Below, piece after piece: positions 1 to 6,624 of a DNA stretch of 6,723 bases (positions are counted from its first letter, which is position 1; every line of letters begins with the position of its first letter). Both the position numbers and the translations under genes were made by a program. The stretch is from the NCBI GenBank assembly GCA_051745935.1, contig JBNJEM010000447.1, positions 1 to 6,723 on the forward strand. Direction: 5' to 3'. Origin of the DNA: JBNJEM01 sp051745935. GTDB lineage: Bacteria; Planctomycetota; Planctomycetia; Pirellulales; Pirellulaceae. Below the pieces are notes generated by a model. That model was not told the origin of the DNA, ran no database searches, and was given only the letters and a program-made list of their open reading frames with translations.

Positions 1-115
1 TTGTTGCGCCTTGCGTCCTTGCCCGCGTCGAATCAAGGACCTCAGGGACTGAAAGGACCAAAGGGAACACGGCGGACGGGGCTCACGCGTGAAAAAAGCC
101 CTGCGGCGTCCTCCG

Positions 116-184
116 TTTCTTCATCCGTGGGTCCGTACTGCCATCCGTGGGCCTATCATGGCACCTGGAGCACCGCTAATGATC
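116..184 (+). repeat. Dispersed repeat type 2, copy 1
   Basis: This segment resembles 850-928. Both begin TTTCTTCA, carry CCGTGGGCCTATC, then TGGCA, and end GAGCACCGC followed shortly by ATG. Within this copy the word CATCCGTGGG occurs twice (at about 122 and 142), so the unit has internal repetition of its own. No coding frame is shared convincingly and no function can be read from it. It may be a fragment of a mobile or palindromic intergenic element. Confidence 0.55.
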
Positions 185-594
185 GTCACGACGTGGGTCG
201 GGAGAGGTCCAGTATTTGAAACGAGGACGCGCAAGGCCTCGGTCGTAAGTTCGTCGGATGCTAGCAGTGTCGGTATGAATTGACCTTGGAAAAGTCCAGG
301 TTTGGGGCTTCAATAGGGTAAAATGGCGGACCCTTCTCAGGAGCCCATGGAGTAAACAAATACCCCTCCTCGGGTCTCGCGTGGACCAAGTTATGACCAA
401 GGCCGCCGCGCAACAAATGCTGTAAGCCTACTTCCGCTAGGTTACCCAGTTTCCGGGATTTTGGCCAGCCCAGGGGGAGGGCGTCCGCGAGGTCTGTTTC
501 TGTTGCTGTAAGGCTGGGACTCGGTGGCGAGCGGGATTTAGGGTCGTAGCGCAACCTTTCAGCCCCGTAGTACTTTAGCTGCGTGAAGTAAGGC

Positions 595-708
595 TATCCC
601 GGTCGCGGACGACTTTGTCCGCCGCGAGTCCGACCGACGAGAGGACGGCTTGTGTCGGGGAGCTTTCCATCGGGACAAATCCGACCGCCTGAAATACATT
701 CGGAGCGA
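595..708 (+). repeat. Dispersed ~110 bp intergenic repeat type 1, copy A
   Basis: This is the most diverged of three copies (the others are at 2201-2313 and 6625 onward). It starts TATCCCGGTCGCGGA, contains CCGCCGCGAGTCCGACC, AGGACGGCTTG and GCTTTCCATC, and ends near TGAAATACATTCGG. Aligned to the copy at 2201 without gaps, I count 12 differences over the 99 nt from the CCGGTCGCGG word. The start can fold as a 6 bp stem, GCGGAC / GTCCGC, around loop GACTTT. The only frame open through copies A and B changes mostly at amino-acid-altering positions, so it is unlikely to be coding. It could be a small non-autonomous mobile element or a repeated structured RNA or DNA element. Confidence 0.85.
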
Positions 709-849
709 CAACGGTTTGAAAAGGGGCCGGTGCAGCGAGCAGGCCGCCGTCCGCTGGACAACCCCAGGTCGACTCCAACACGTTGCCCAGCGGACTCTGG
801 CCTTTCGGCTAAAACAGCCGACATTATAGGCGGATTATCTGCTTATCTC

Positions 850-928
850 TTTCTTCACCCGCGTGGGGCCGTCCGTGGGCCTATCTTGGTGGGCCTATCT
901 TGGCATCCAGAGCACCGCGGATGTTCGG
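850..928 (+). repeat. Dispersed repeat type 2, copy 2
   Basis: This is the second copy of the element at 116-184, sharing TTTCTTCA, CCGTGGGCCTATC, TTGGCA/ATGGCA and GAGCACCGC in the same order and orientation. It differs mainly in the middle, where 876-903 is a perfect tandem duplication of 14 nt that copy 1 lacks. Shortly downstream, at 932-941, the 10-mer GGCTTGTGTC also occurs inside repeat copy A (647-656). That is suggestive of composite ancestry but too short to prove it. Confidence 0.55.
876..903 (+). repeat. Perfect 14 bp tandem duplication
   Basis: TGGGCCTATCTTGG occurs twice head to tail (876-889 and 890-903) with no mismatch. The related segment at 149-162 has a single version of this word (TGGGCCTATCATGG). 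The duplication therefore probably arose in copy 2 after the copies separated, for example by replication slippage. Confidence 0.9.
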
Positions 929-1080
929 ACCGGCTTGTGTCATGTCCGCCCCCCCAGTACCATCATGCATTCTGGACGCGGCGCGTGAGGGAGCAAGGTC
1001 GAACGGGGATTGAAGTCAACGGCTCCTAAGCTCTGCTCTTATTCTGCCCGGTCGCGATGCCACCGAGGTGATTGGGACCT

Positions 1081-1107
1081 GTCCTGTCACTGGACGTGAA
1101 ACAGGAC
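1081..1107 (+). promoter_or_regulatory. Strong hairpin upstream of pyrD, possible leader or operator element
   Basis: GTCCTGT (1081-1087) and ACAGGAC (1101-1107) are perfect 7 bp inverted arms. Inside them CAC (1088-1090) pairs with GTG (1096-1098), leaving loop TGGAC and a 2 nt AA bulge on the 3' side. This gives a 10 bp interrupted stem. It lies about 70-100 nt before the likely pyrD start. No T run follows, so it is not an intrinsic terminator by itself. I do not see a PyrR-binding-loop consensus that I could defend. It could be a leader-RNA hairpin, a protein-binding palindrome, or chance. Confidence 0.3.
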
Positions 1108-1204
1108 CACGGCGTTGCGTCGTCCGTGCTGGCGAATGGTGGGGGGGGCGTGAGGTGGAAGGGGAGTGCGGACCGTGTCGAGGACGCAACGGAGTCATGA
1201 GGAG

Positions 1205-2119
1205 GTGGAGCTGGGCGTATGTCTGGGGCGTTTGACCCTGGCCAACCCGATTTTAGTGGCCAGTGGCACGTTTGGTTACGCGCGTGAGATGCAACAAATC
1301 GTGGATTTGCGTCGATTGGGGGGAGTGATCCCCAAGACAATCACGCCGGAGCCACGGGCGGGAAACCCACCGTGGCGCACGGTGGAGGCCAGCGCGGGGC
1401 TCTTGAACTCAATCGGCCTGGACAACGATGGAATTGAGGCCTTCATTACGCACCACCTGCCCTACTTGAGGCGAATTGGGACCACGTTGATCGTCAGCAT
1501 TGCGGGGCGTGGTCCGGACGATTACGTCGCCATGGCGGTGCGACTGCAACAAGCCGGTGGCGTGGATGCCCTGGAGTTGAATATTTCCTGTCCCAATGTG
1601 ACGGGAGGCGTCGATTATGGAACGAACCCGGAGCAATGTGCCGAGTTGGTCTCGGCGGTGCGCGGGGCCTGCGAGTTGCCGATCCTGGCCAAGTTGACGC
1701 CCAACGTGACGGATATTCGCGCGATCGCGGCCGCGGCGGTGGCGGGGGGAGCGGATGCGGTGAGCCTGATCAACACGTTGTTGGCCATGGCCATTGATTG
1801 GCGGCGGCGATGTCCTCTTTTGGGAAACGTGATGGGAGGGCTCAGCGGGCCGGCGATTAAACCGGTCGCACTGCGGGCGGTTCACCAGGTGGCGCAAGCG
1901 GTCGACGTACCCATCGTGGGCATTGGCGGGATTGCGTCCCTCGATGACGTGATGGAGTTCCTGGTGGCGGGGGCCTCGGCGGTGCAGATTGGAACCGCGA
2001 ACTACTACGATCCCACCATCTCTCAGCGACTGGTCGAATCGCTCCCCACGGCATTGGTTGAGGCGGGGGTGCGACGCGTGAGCGACATGGTCAAGACGCT
2101 ACGGCTACCGGGTTCATAG
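1205..2119 (+). CDS. pyrD: Dihydroorotate dehydrogenase, class 1B catalytic subunit
   Basis: A cytosolic FMN enzyme that oxidises dihydroorotate to orotate in de novo pyrimidine synthesis. From the GTG at 1205 it is 304 aa, the usual length for the family. Visible motifs are the N-terminal LGRLTLANPILVASGTFGY, KTIT (Lys44), the class 1 catalytic-loop NISCPN (about 126-131, Cys129 as the likely base), KLTPNVTDI (Lys163), NTLLAMAIDWRRR, GGLSGPAIKP, and the FMN phosphate site GIGGI with AVQIGTANY (about 240-267). The catalytic Cys and the GGLSGPAIKP block point to class 1 rather than membrane class 2. Class 1B enzymes normally pair with PyrK, which is not in this window. The start is uncertain. 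GTG 1205 fits the family N-terminus and has GGAG 10 nt upstream. GTG 1175 (314 aa) has AAGGGGAG at 8 nt spacing. GTG 1166 (317 aa) is the longest but poorly spaced. Function is very likely; class 1B is likely. Confidence 0.95.
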   Translation: MELGVCLGRLTLANPILVASGTFGYAREMQQIVDLRRLGGVIPKTITPEPRAGNPPWRTVEASAGLLNSIGLDNDGIEAFITHHLPYLRRIGTTLIVSIAGRGPDDYVAMAVRLQQAGGVDALELNISCPNVTGGVDYGTNPEQCAELVSAVRGACELPILAKLTPNVTDIRAIAAAAVAGGADAVSLINTLLAMAIDWRRRCPLLGNVMGGLSGPAIKPVALRAVHQVAQAVDVPIVGIGGIASLDDVMEFLVAGASAVQIGTANYYDPTISQRLVESLPTALVEAGVRRVSDMVKTLRLPGS

Positions 2120-2200
2120 CGAGCTGGCGGGGGGGCGAGGGCCGTCGATGGCGAGTGTCCCGCTACCGGCGGAGCACGAAGCAAGCCGCGAACGGACATA

Positions 2201-2313
2201 TATACCGGTCGCGGATGACTTTCTCCGCCGCGAGTCCGACCAACGGGAGGACGGCTTGCGTGGGGCAGCTTTCCATCCGGAAAAATCCAACCGCGTGAAA
2301 TATACTTCAGACG
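2201..2313 (+). repeat. Dispersed ~110 bp intergenic repeat type 1, copy B (upstream of trpS)
   Basis: This copy fills about half of the pyrD-trpS spacer and ends 46 nt before the trpS start codon. It begins TATACCGGTCGCGGATGAC. It is nearly identical to the copy at 6625: a 34 nt block from GCCGCGAGTCC through GGCTTGCG is the same in both. The main differences are around the 1 nt length change after GACTTT and a few substitutions after GGCTTGCG. Local stems are GCGGA / TCCGC around an 8 nt loop and TTTCC / GGAAA around ATCC. The right edge carries TATACT (2301-2306), a good -10-like hexamer facing trpS, although no convincing -35 lies 16-18 nt before it. The ends, TATATACCGG on the left and the reverse complement of GTGAAATATA on the right, are at best imperfect inverted repeats. 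Confidence 0.9.
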
Positions 2314-2359
2314 GCTAAAGTGTCACCGACGAACAATCAATGAGTTGAGAAGCTGACCC

Positions 2360-3328
2360 ATGCGTGTTCTTTCCGGAATTCAACCGACAGGGCGTTTTCA
2401 TTGGGGCAATTATTTTGGCGCCATCCGCCAATACATCCAGTTGCAGGACGAGGAGGAGGCGTACTATTTCATCGCGAATTTACACGCGTTGACGACTCTC
2501 CGTGATCCGAAACAACTTCGCAAGGCAACCCTGGACGCGGCGCTCGACTTGCTCGCCTTGGGCCTGGATCCGGAGCGGGCGATCCTGTTCGTGCAATCCG
2601 ACGTGCCGGAAGTGTCCGAGCTGTGCTGGGTGCTAATGACGGGGGCGCCCATGGGACTGCTCGAACGCTGTCACGCGTACAAGGAGAAAAAAGCGAAGGG
2701 GTTGGCTGCCGAGGCCGGGCTCTTCACCTACCCCGTGCTCATGGCCGCCGATATCTTGGCCTATGACGCGGACACGGTTCCGGTGGGCGAGGATCAAGTG
2801 CAGCACGTGGAGGTTTGCCGGGATTTGGCGCGAAGTTTCAATCATCAGTTCGGTGAAGTCTTTGCCACCCCTCGAGCGCAATTGCTGGACACCTCGGCGA
2901 GAGTGCCAGGTACCGATGGCGAGAAAATGTCCAAAAGCTATGGCAATACGATTGAAATTTTCGAGGATCCCCGGGCCATGCGAAAAAAGATCATGCGGAT
3001 CACGACTGATTCGCGCCCGGTGGACGAGCCCAAGGATCCGGAGACCGATCACCTGTTCCAGCTTTACTCGCTATTCGTGGACGATGAGAAGCGGGCGGAG
3101 ATGGCGGAAACCTATCGCAAAGGAGGATTCGGGTACGGCATGGTGAAAAAGGAGTTAGCCACGGTTGCCGAACAATACTTCGCTCCCATGCGCGAACACC
3201 GCGAACAGCTGGCGGCGGACCTTGACAACGTCCACCAGATTTTGAACGACGGCATGCGGAAAGCACGGGGGAAAGCGGGGCGGGTGTTGCGGCGAGCCCA
3301 GCGCGCGTGCGGTCTCATTTTGCCCTGA
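2360..3328 (+). CDS. trpS: Tryptophanyl-tRNA synthetase
   Basis: A cytoplasmic class I aminoacyl-tRNA synthetase that activates tryptophan with ATP and charges tRNA-Trp. The 322 aa length is normal for a bacterial TrpS. The nucleotide-binding signature near the start is GRFHWGNYFG (residues 11-20), with HWGN in place of the classical HIGH tetrad. Next come FIANLHALTT (about 38-46), PMGLLERCHAYKEK, YPVLMAADILAYDADTVPVG (124-143) and GEDQVQH (143-149), and then the KMSKS loop (189-193). The C-terminal helical part is complete and ends in a basic segment with RRAQRACGL. ATG 2360 begins exactly where the family does (MRVLSGIQPTG), preceded only by a weak purine stretch (GAGA, 2347-2350). acpS follows 81 nt later on the same strand with no visible terminator between, so co-transcription is plausible. 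There is no sign of damage. Confidence 0.97.
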   Translation: MRVLSGIQPTGRFHWGNYFGAIRQYIQLQDEEEAYYFIANLHALTTLRDPKQLRKATLDAALDLLALGLDPERAILFVQSDVPEVSELCWVLMTGAPMGLLERCHAYKEKKAKGLAAEAGLFTYPVLMAADILAYDADTVPVGEDQVQHVEVCRDLARSFNHQFGEVFATPRAQLLDTSARVPGTDGEKMSKSYGNTIEIFEDPRAMRKKIMRITTDSRPVDEPKDPETDHLFQLYSLFVDDEKRAEMAETYRKGGFGYGMVKKELATVAEQYFAPMREHREQLAADLDNVHQILNDGMRKARGKAGRVLRRAQRACGLILP

Positions 3329-3409
3329 GAAGCCAGTGTGGAGCCGGAGAGGGGGGGCCGCTGAACAAGAGTGTGGATGACACGGCGAGCGGTAACAGTG
3401 CGTGAAACC

Positions 3410-3817
3410 ATGAACGTGATTGGAATTGGAACCGACATCGTTGAAGTGTTGCGGATTGCCCAGATGATCGAACGGCATGGTGAGTTGTTTTTGGGACGCA
3501 TCTTCACCCCCAGTGAAATCGAATACTGCAGTGCTCGCAAGGCGGCCACGCAACATTACGCCGGCCGGTGGGCGGCCAAAGAGGCGATCCTCAAGGCGAT
3601 GGGAACCGGTTGGGCGAGGGGAATTCAATGGCGGGACATGGAAATTCGCAACGATGCCGCGGGGAAACCGCGCGTCGCCTTGGCCGGCGGGGCTCGTGAT
3701 GCCTGCGAGCAGCTCGGGGTGGCCGAAATACTGATTAGCCTCTCGCATTGTCGCAGCCATGCGACGGCGTTCGCCATCGCCATGGGCAGCGCGAGCGACC
3801 CGAGCGACTGGGCTTAG
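3410..3817 (+). CDS. acpS: Holo-[acyl-carrier-protein] synthase
   Basis: Transfers 4'-phosphopantetheine from coenzyme A to a serine of apo acyl carrier protein, making it active for fatty-acid synthesis. The product is 135 aa, typical of the small trimeric AcpS type. Conserved features are GIGTDIVEV (Asp9, a metal ligand), RIFTPSEIEYC (30-40), AGRWAAKEAILKAMGTG with the metal-binding Glu58, and SLSHCRSHATA with His113. The C-terminus runs slightly past the last strand (GSASDPSDWA). ATG 3410 was chosen because it aligns with the family start (M-V/I-GIGTD). The frame is open further upstream to GTG 3371, which has a G-rich run (3346-3357) 13 nt before it, and GTG 3398 is also possible. The TAG stop overlaps the topA stop by 3 nt, so the two genes converge with no room for a terminator. 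Confidence 0.95.
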   Translation: MNVIGIGTDIVEVLRIAQMIERHGELFLGRIFTPSEIEYCSARKAATQHYAGRWAAKEAILKAMGTGWARGIQWRDMEIRNDAAGKPRVALAGGARDACEQLGVAEILISLSHCRSHATAFAIAMGSASDPSDWA

Positions 3818-6576
3818 GAACGTTTTTTCTTCGCCGCTTTCTTGCCAGTCCCCGTTTTCTTGGCGGCCTTTTTCTTGGCCTTTTTCTTGGCCTTTTTCTT
3901 TTGCCCCCCCTTTTTCTTGGCGGTTTTTTTCTTGGCGGCCTTTTTCTTGGCTTTCTTCTTGGTCCCCGTTTTCTTTCGCGTCGACCGACGCGATCCGCCC
4001 CGCGCGGCCCGGTCGGCCAGCAACTGGACGGCCTGATCAAAGGTCAATTCCTCGGGGGTGGTGCTTTTGGGAAGGGACGCATTGGTGGTCCCATCGGTGA
4101 CATAGGGGCCGTAACGCCCCGAAAGCAGTTTGATCGGTTGGCCCGTAACCGGCGAGGCTTCGAAAACCTTCACCGGTTCCGGGGCCGCCGCGCTGCGACG
4201 TCCCCGCTTCTTGGGCTGGGCGAGCAGGGACAAGGCGTCGTCAAGCGTGACATCCAGCGGGGAGAGTTCGGTTGGCAAGGAACGAGTTTCCGAACCGCAT
4301 TTGACGTAGGGGCCATAGCGGCCATTGGCGGCCACGACCGGTTCTTGCGATTCGGGATGCGGGCCCAGGGTGCGGGGCAACGCCAGCAGTTTCAAGGCGG
4401 TTTCCAGATCGACGTCGGACGGGTCCATCCCCCGGAGCAGGGAGGCGTTCCGTTTGTCTTTCTCATCGGGCAAACCGCGTTGTATGTAGGGGCCGAAGCG
4501 GCCCCGTTTGACGAATACCGGCTTGTTTGTTTCCGGACAGGTTCCCAAGGGTTTGTCTTCTTCCTGGCCCTTATCCAGCAGATCCAGGGCTTTTTCGAGC
4601 GTCAATTCATCCGGCGTCATGCCCTCGGGCAGGGTGGCCCGCCGCTCCCCCTGCTCCAGGAACGGTCCGTATTTGCCGACCCGCAGGAAGACTTCGTCCT
4701 CGGGTTGGGTCCCGGCTGGTGGTTTGCCAAGCGAAAAGCGGCTGATGTCGCGGGCATCCACCTCCTTGATCTTGGATTCCACCTGGCCCTTCAAGCCGGG
4801 CGTTTCATTGCCGAAGAAAAAATGCTCCAGGTACTCAATGTGCTGTTTTTCGTGGCGGCTGATTTCGTCCAGGAAGTCCTCCATCTGGGCGGTGAATCGA
4901 TAGTCGACCAGATTGGGAAGATGACGGGTCAGCAGTCGCACCACCGAGAAGGCCACCCAGGTGGGCACCAAGGCGCTGCCCCGCTTGAACACGTAGTCGC
5001 GGGCCAAAATCGTGTCGATAATCGCCGCGTACGTGCTCGGACGCCCGATCCCCATTTCCTCGAGGGTACGGGTCAGCGAGGCTTCACTATAGCGGGCGGG
5101 GGGCTGCGTGGTGTGACTTTTCGCGTCCAATTCCCGGCAAGTCACCGGTTGATGCAGCTCCACCGACGGCAAAATGGCTTCCTTGTCCGCGAGATCCGCG
5201 TTGGGATCATCCGACCCTTCCACGTAGGCTCGCAAAAATCCCGGAAAATCGATCGTCTTGCCACTGACCTGAAAGACCGCTCCGTCGCCTTCGACCGTGA
5301 TGGTAATGCGGTGTCCCCGCGCATCGGCCATTTGACTGGCAATCGTTCGTTTCCAGATGAGGTCGAATAATCGAAACTGATCAGTGTCCAGTTCACCCCG
5401 CAAGGAGTCTGGCAAACGAAACGGGTGCCCCGCCGGCCGAATCGCTTCGTGGGCTTCCTGCGCGTTCTTCACCTTGGACTGGTACGCCCGAGGCCGGTCC
5501 GGCAGGTATTCCGTTCCATACTCCGAGGAAACAAGCTCGCGGGCGGCATCCACGGCCACCTGCGCCAGATTCGTCGAATCGGTCCGCATGTACGTGATGT
5601 ACCCGTTTTCATAAAGGCTCTGCGCAACCTGCATGGTGCGGCGCGCCGTGAATCCCAGCTTGCGATTGGCTTCCTGCTGCAGGGTACTGGTGGTAAACGG
5701 CGGCGCTGGCCGCATCGTATAGGGCTTGTTCTCCAACGCCGTGACTTCAAACGAGACGCCCCGCAACCGTTCCGTTAGCTGGCTCGCCCCCCGTTCGTCC
5801 AGGTGCAACAGGCGTTCATCGGTGAGTTGTCCCGTCCGGGGATCAAAATCGCGTCCCGACGGGATCTTGCGGCCGTCGACCGAGATCAGGCCGGCTTGAA
5901 AAGATCCCGTTGACGCGTCAAAGGTCCCCACCAAATCCCAGTAGGTCGCCGAGTGAAACGCGATCCGCTCCTGCTCGCGCTCGACAATCAAACGAACCGC
6001 CACGCTTTGCACGCGGCCAGCGGAGAGGCCTGGACCGACTTTCCGCCACAGCAACGGGGAGACCTCATAGCCGTAGAGCCGATCGAGGATCCGACGGGTT
6101 TCTTGCGCTCGGACCAACCCCTCATCAATACGGCGTGGATTCGCCAACGCCCCGTCAATGGCTTCCTTGGTGATCTCGTGAAACACCAGCCGATGGACGG
6201 GAATCTTGGGCTTGAGTACTTCGCACAAATGCCAGCTGATCGCTTCGCCTTCCCGGTCTTCGTCCGTGGCCAGATAAAGATGTGCCGCCCCCTTGACCGC
6301 CTTGCGAAGCTTCGTGACCTGTTGCTTCTTGTCCGGAGGGACAATGTAGACGGGCTCGAAGTCATCATCCACGTTGACTCCCAAATACGCCCAATTCTCG
6401 CCTTTGTATTTTTCCGGCATCTCCCGGGCGCCCTTCGGGAGGTCCCGAATGTGGCCCACGCTTGCCTGTACCTCATACTGGCTGCCCAGGAACTTGGAAA
6501 TAGTGCGTGCTTTGGCGGGTGATTCCACGATCACGAGCGACTTCCGCGCGGAGGAGGGGGAGGCTTTTTTGGCCAT
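3814..6576 (-). CDS. topA: DNA topoisomerase I (type IA) with lysine-rich C-terminal tail
   Basis: Relaxes negative supercoils by transient cleavage of one DNA strand through a 5'-phosphotyrosine link. From ATG 6576 the protein is 920 aa. The Toprim domain comes first: SLVIVESPAKARTISKFLG (Glu18) and the metal-binding DEDREGEA (105-112). Then come GPGLSAGRVQS (181-191) and the active-site GYITYMRTDST with Tyr329 and Arg331. EEMGIGRPSTYA and MEDFLDEI close the core. In place of Cys4 zinc ribbons it has four C-terminal repeats of the GxYGPYV type (about 624-669, 677-732, 737-787, 800-855). The last 53 residues contain 30 lysines, mostly KKK and KKA runs. Related basic tails in mycobacterial and Streptomyces TopA are reported to help DNA binding and processivity. 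ATG 6576 follows a weak GGTGG (6581-6585) and gives the family start MAKK. An upstream TTG at 6615 would add 13 hydrophobic residues and is unlikely. Confidence 0.98.
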   Translation of the reverse strand: MAKKASPSSARKSLVIVESPAKARTISKFLGSQYEVQASVGHIRDLPKGAREMPEKYKGENWAYLGVNVDDDFEPVYIVPPDKKQQVTKLRKAVKGAAHLYLATDEDREGEAISWHLCEVLKPKIPVHRLVFHEITKEAIDGALANPRRIDEGLVRAQETRRILDRLYGYEVSPLLWRKVGPGLSAGRVQSVAVRLIVEREQERIAFHSATYWDLVGTFDASTGSFQAGLISVDGRKIPSGRDFDPRTGQLTDERLLHLDERGASQLTERLRGVSFEVTALENKPYTMRPAPPFTTSTLQQEANRKLGFTARRTMQVAQSLYENGYITYMRTDSTNLAQVAVDAARELVSSEYGTEYLPDRPRAYQSKVKNAQEAHEAIRPAGHPFRLPDSLRGELDTDQFRLFDLIWKRTIASQMADARGHRITITVEGDGAVFQVSGKTIDFPGFLRAYVEGSDDPNADLADKEAILPSVELHQPVTCRELDAKSHTTQPPARYSEASLTRTLEEMGIGRPSTYAAIIDTILARDYVFKRGSALVPTWVAFSVVRLLTRHLPNLVDYRFTAQMEDFLDEISRHEKQHIEYLEHFFFGNETPGLKGQVESKIKEVDARDISRFSLGKPPAGTQPEDEVFLRVGKYGPFLEQGERRATLPEGMTPDELTLEKALDLLDKGQEEDKPLGTCPETNKPVFVKRGRFGPYIQRGLPDEKDKRNASLLRGMDPSDVDLETALKLLALPRTLGPHPESQEPVVAANGRYGPYVKCGSETRSLPTELSPLDVTLDDALSLLAQPKKRGRRSAAAPEPVKVFEASPVTGQPIKLLSGRYGPYVTDGTTNASLPKSTTPEELTFDQAVQLLADRAARGGSRRSTRKKTGTKKKAKKKAAKKKTAKKKGGQKKKAKKKAKKKAAKKTGTGKKAAKKKRS
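3865..3900. repeat. Three perfect tandem 12-mers inside the topA tail
   Basis: GGCCTTTTTCTT occurs three times in a row on the + strand (3865-3876, 3877-3888, 3889-3900). On the coding (minus) strand each unit gives KKKA, so the lysine tail is built partly by tandem duplication of a four-codon unit. Diverged versions continue to about 3957 (GGCGG and GGTTTTTTT variants). Seven C (3904-3910) and seven T (3924-3930) lie in the same stretch. Length polymorphism between strains would be expected here. Confidence 0.9.
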
Positions 6577-6624
6577 TATGCCACCAACAAAACTAAGAGT
6601 TATGAACAATATCAAAAGGACTGT

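Larger units (their letters stand above)
1..1080. other. Gene-poor region with dispersed repeats; no convincing coding sequence
   Basis: No open frame here resembles a protein family I recognise. The open frames on both strands are short, overlap each other, and have the odd composition expected of GC-rich non-coding DNA. What the stretch does hold is two copies of a repeat (116-184 and 850-928) and one copy of the 110 bp repeat (595-708). There is also a perfect 5 bp stem with a 5 nt loop at 806-820 (CGGCT / AGCCG), which lacks the T run of a terminator. Near the left edge, 35-68 has a loose purine-rich repetition of AAGGACC and AGGGA-type words. One minus-strand frame stays open for about 110 codons (593 to 261) but has no ATG and no recognised motif. 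Old gene decay or a repeat-rich intergenic island are both possible. Confidence 0.6.

Noticed and set aside
1..219. A + strand frame from the window edge with a few collagen-like Gly-x-y triplets (GPQGLKGPKG)
   Set aside because: There are only three or four triplets, produced by a purine-rich DNA repetition, and the rest is unrelated. It is not enough for a gene or a gene end.
261..593. A minus-strand frame open for about 110 codons in the left region (words such as LKYYGAERLRYDP)
   Set aside because: It has no ATG (only an internal TTG at 554), no recognisable domain, and no neighbour in an operon. It could be a decayed gene fragment but cannot be supported from the sequence alone.
806..820. 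Hairpin CGGCT-AAAAC-AGCCG
   Set aside because: The stem is only 5 bp, no T run follows, and there is no gene upstream to terminate.
599..840. A + strand frame open through repeat copy A, also open in copy B (PVADDF, RRESD, EDGL words)
   Set aside because: Of 12 differences between copies A and B over 99 nt, only three are synonymous in this frame. Copy C has a 1 nt insertion that breaks it, and there is no start codon. It behaves as non-coding.
652..1029. A 125-codon + strand frame beginning inside repeat copy A
   Set aside because: It runs across two unrelated repeat elements and a tandem duplication. Composition is Arg/Pro/Gly-rich as in random GC-rich frames, and it has no motif.
1048..1059. 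CCGGTCGCGATG, resembling the first bases of the 110 bp repeat
   Set aside because: Only about 10-12 bases match and the following sequence does not continue the repeat. It is probably chance.
3748..5370. A 540-codon open frame on the + strand opposite topA, with a Phe/Leu/Gly-rich, membrane-like start
   Set aside because: It is the antisense image of topA. The hydrophobic start is the complement of the lysine codons of the tail, and no family motif is present.
6574..6615. An N-terminal extension of TopA from TTG 6615 (MILFITLSFVGGI)
   Set aside because: Family members start at MAKK-like sequence just before SLVIVESPAKA. A hydrophobic leader makes no sense for a cytoplasmic enzyme, and ATG 6576 is available.
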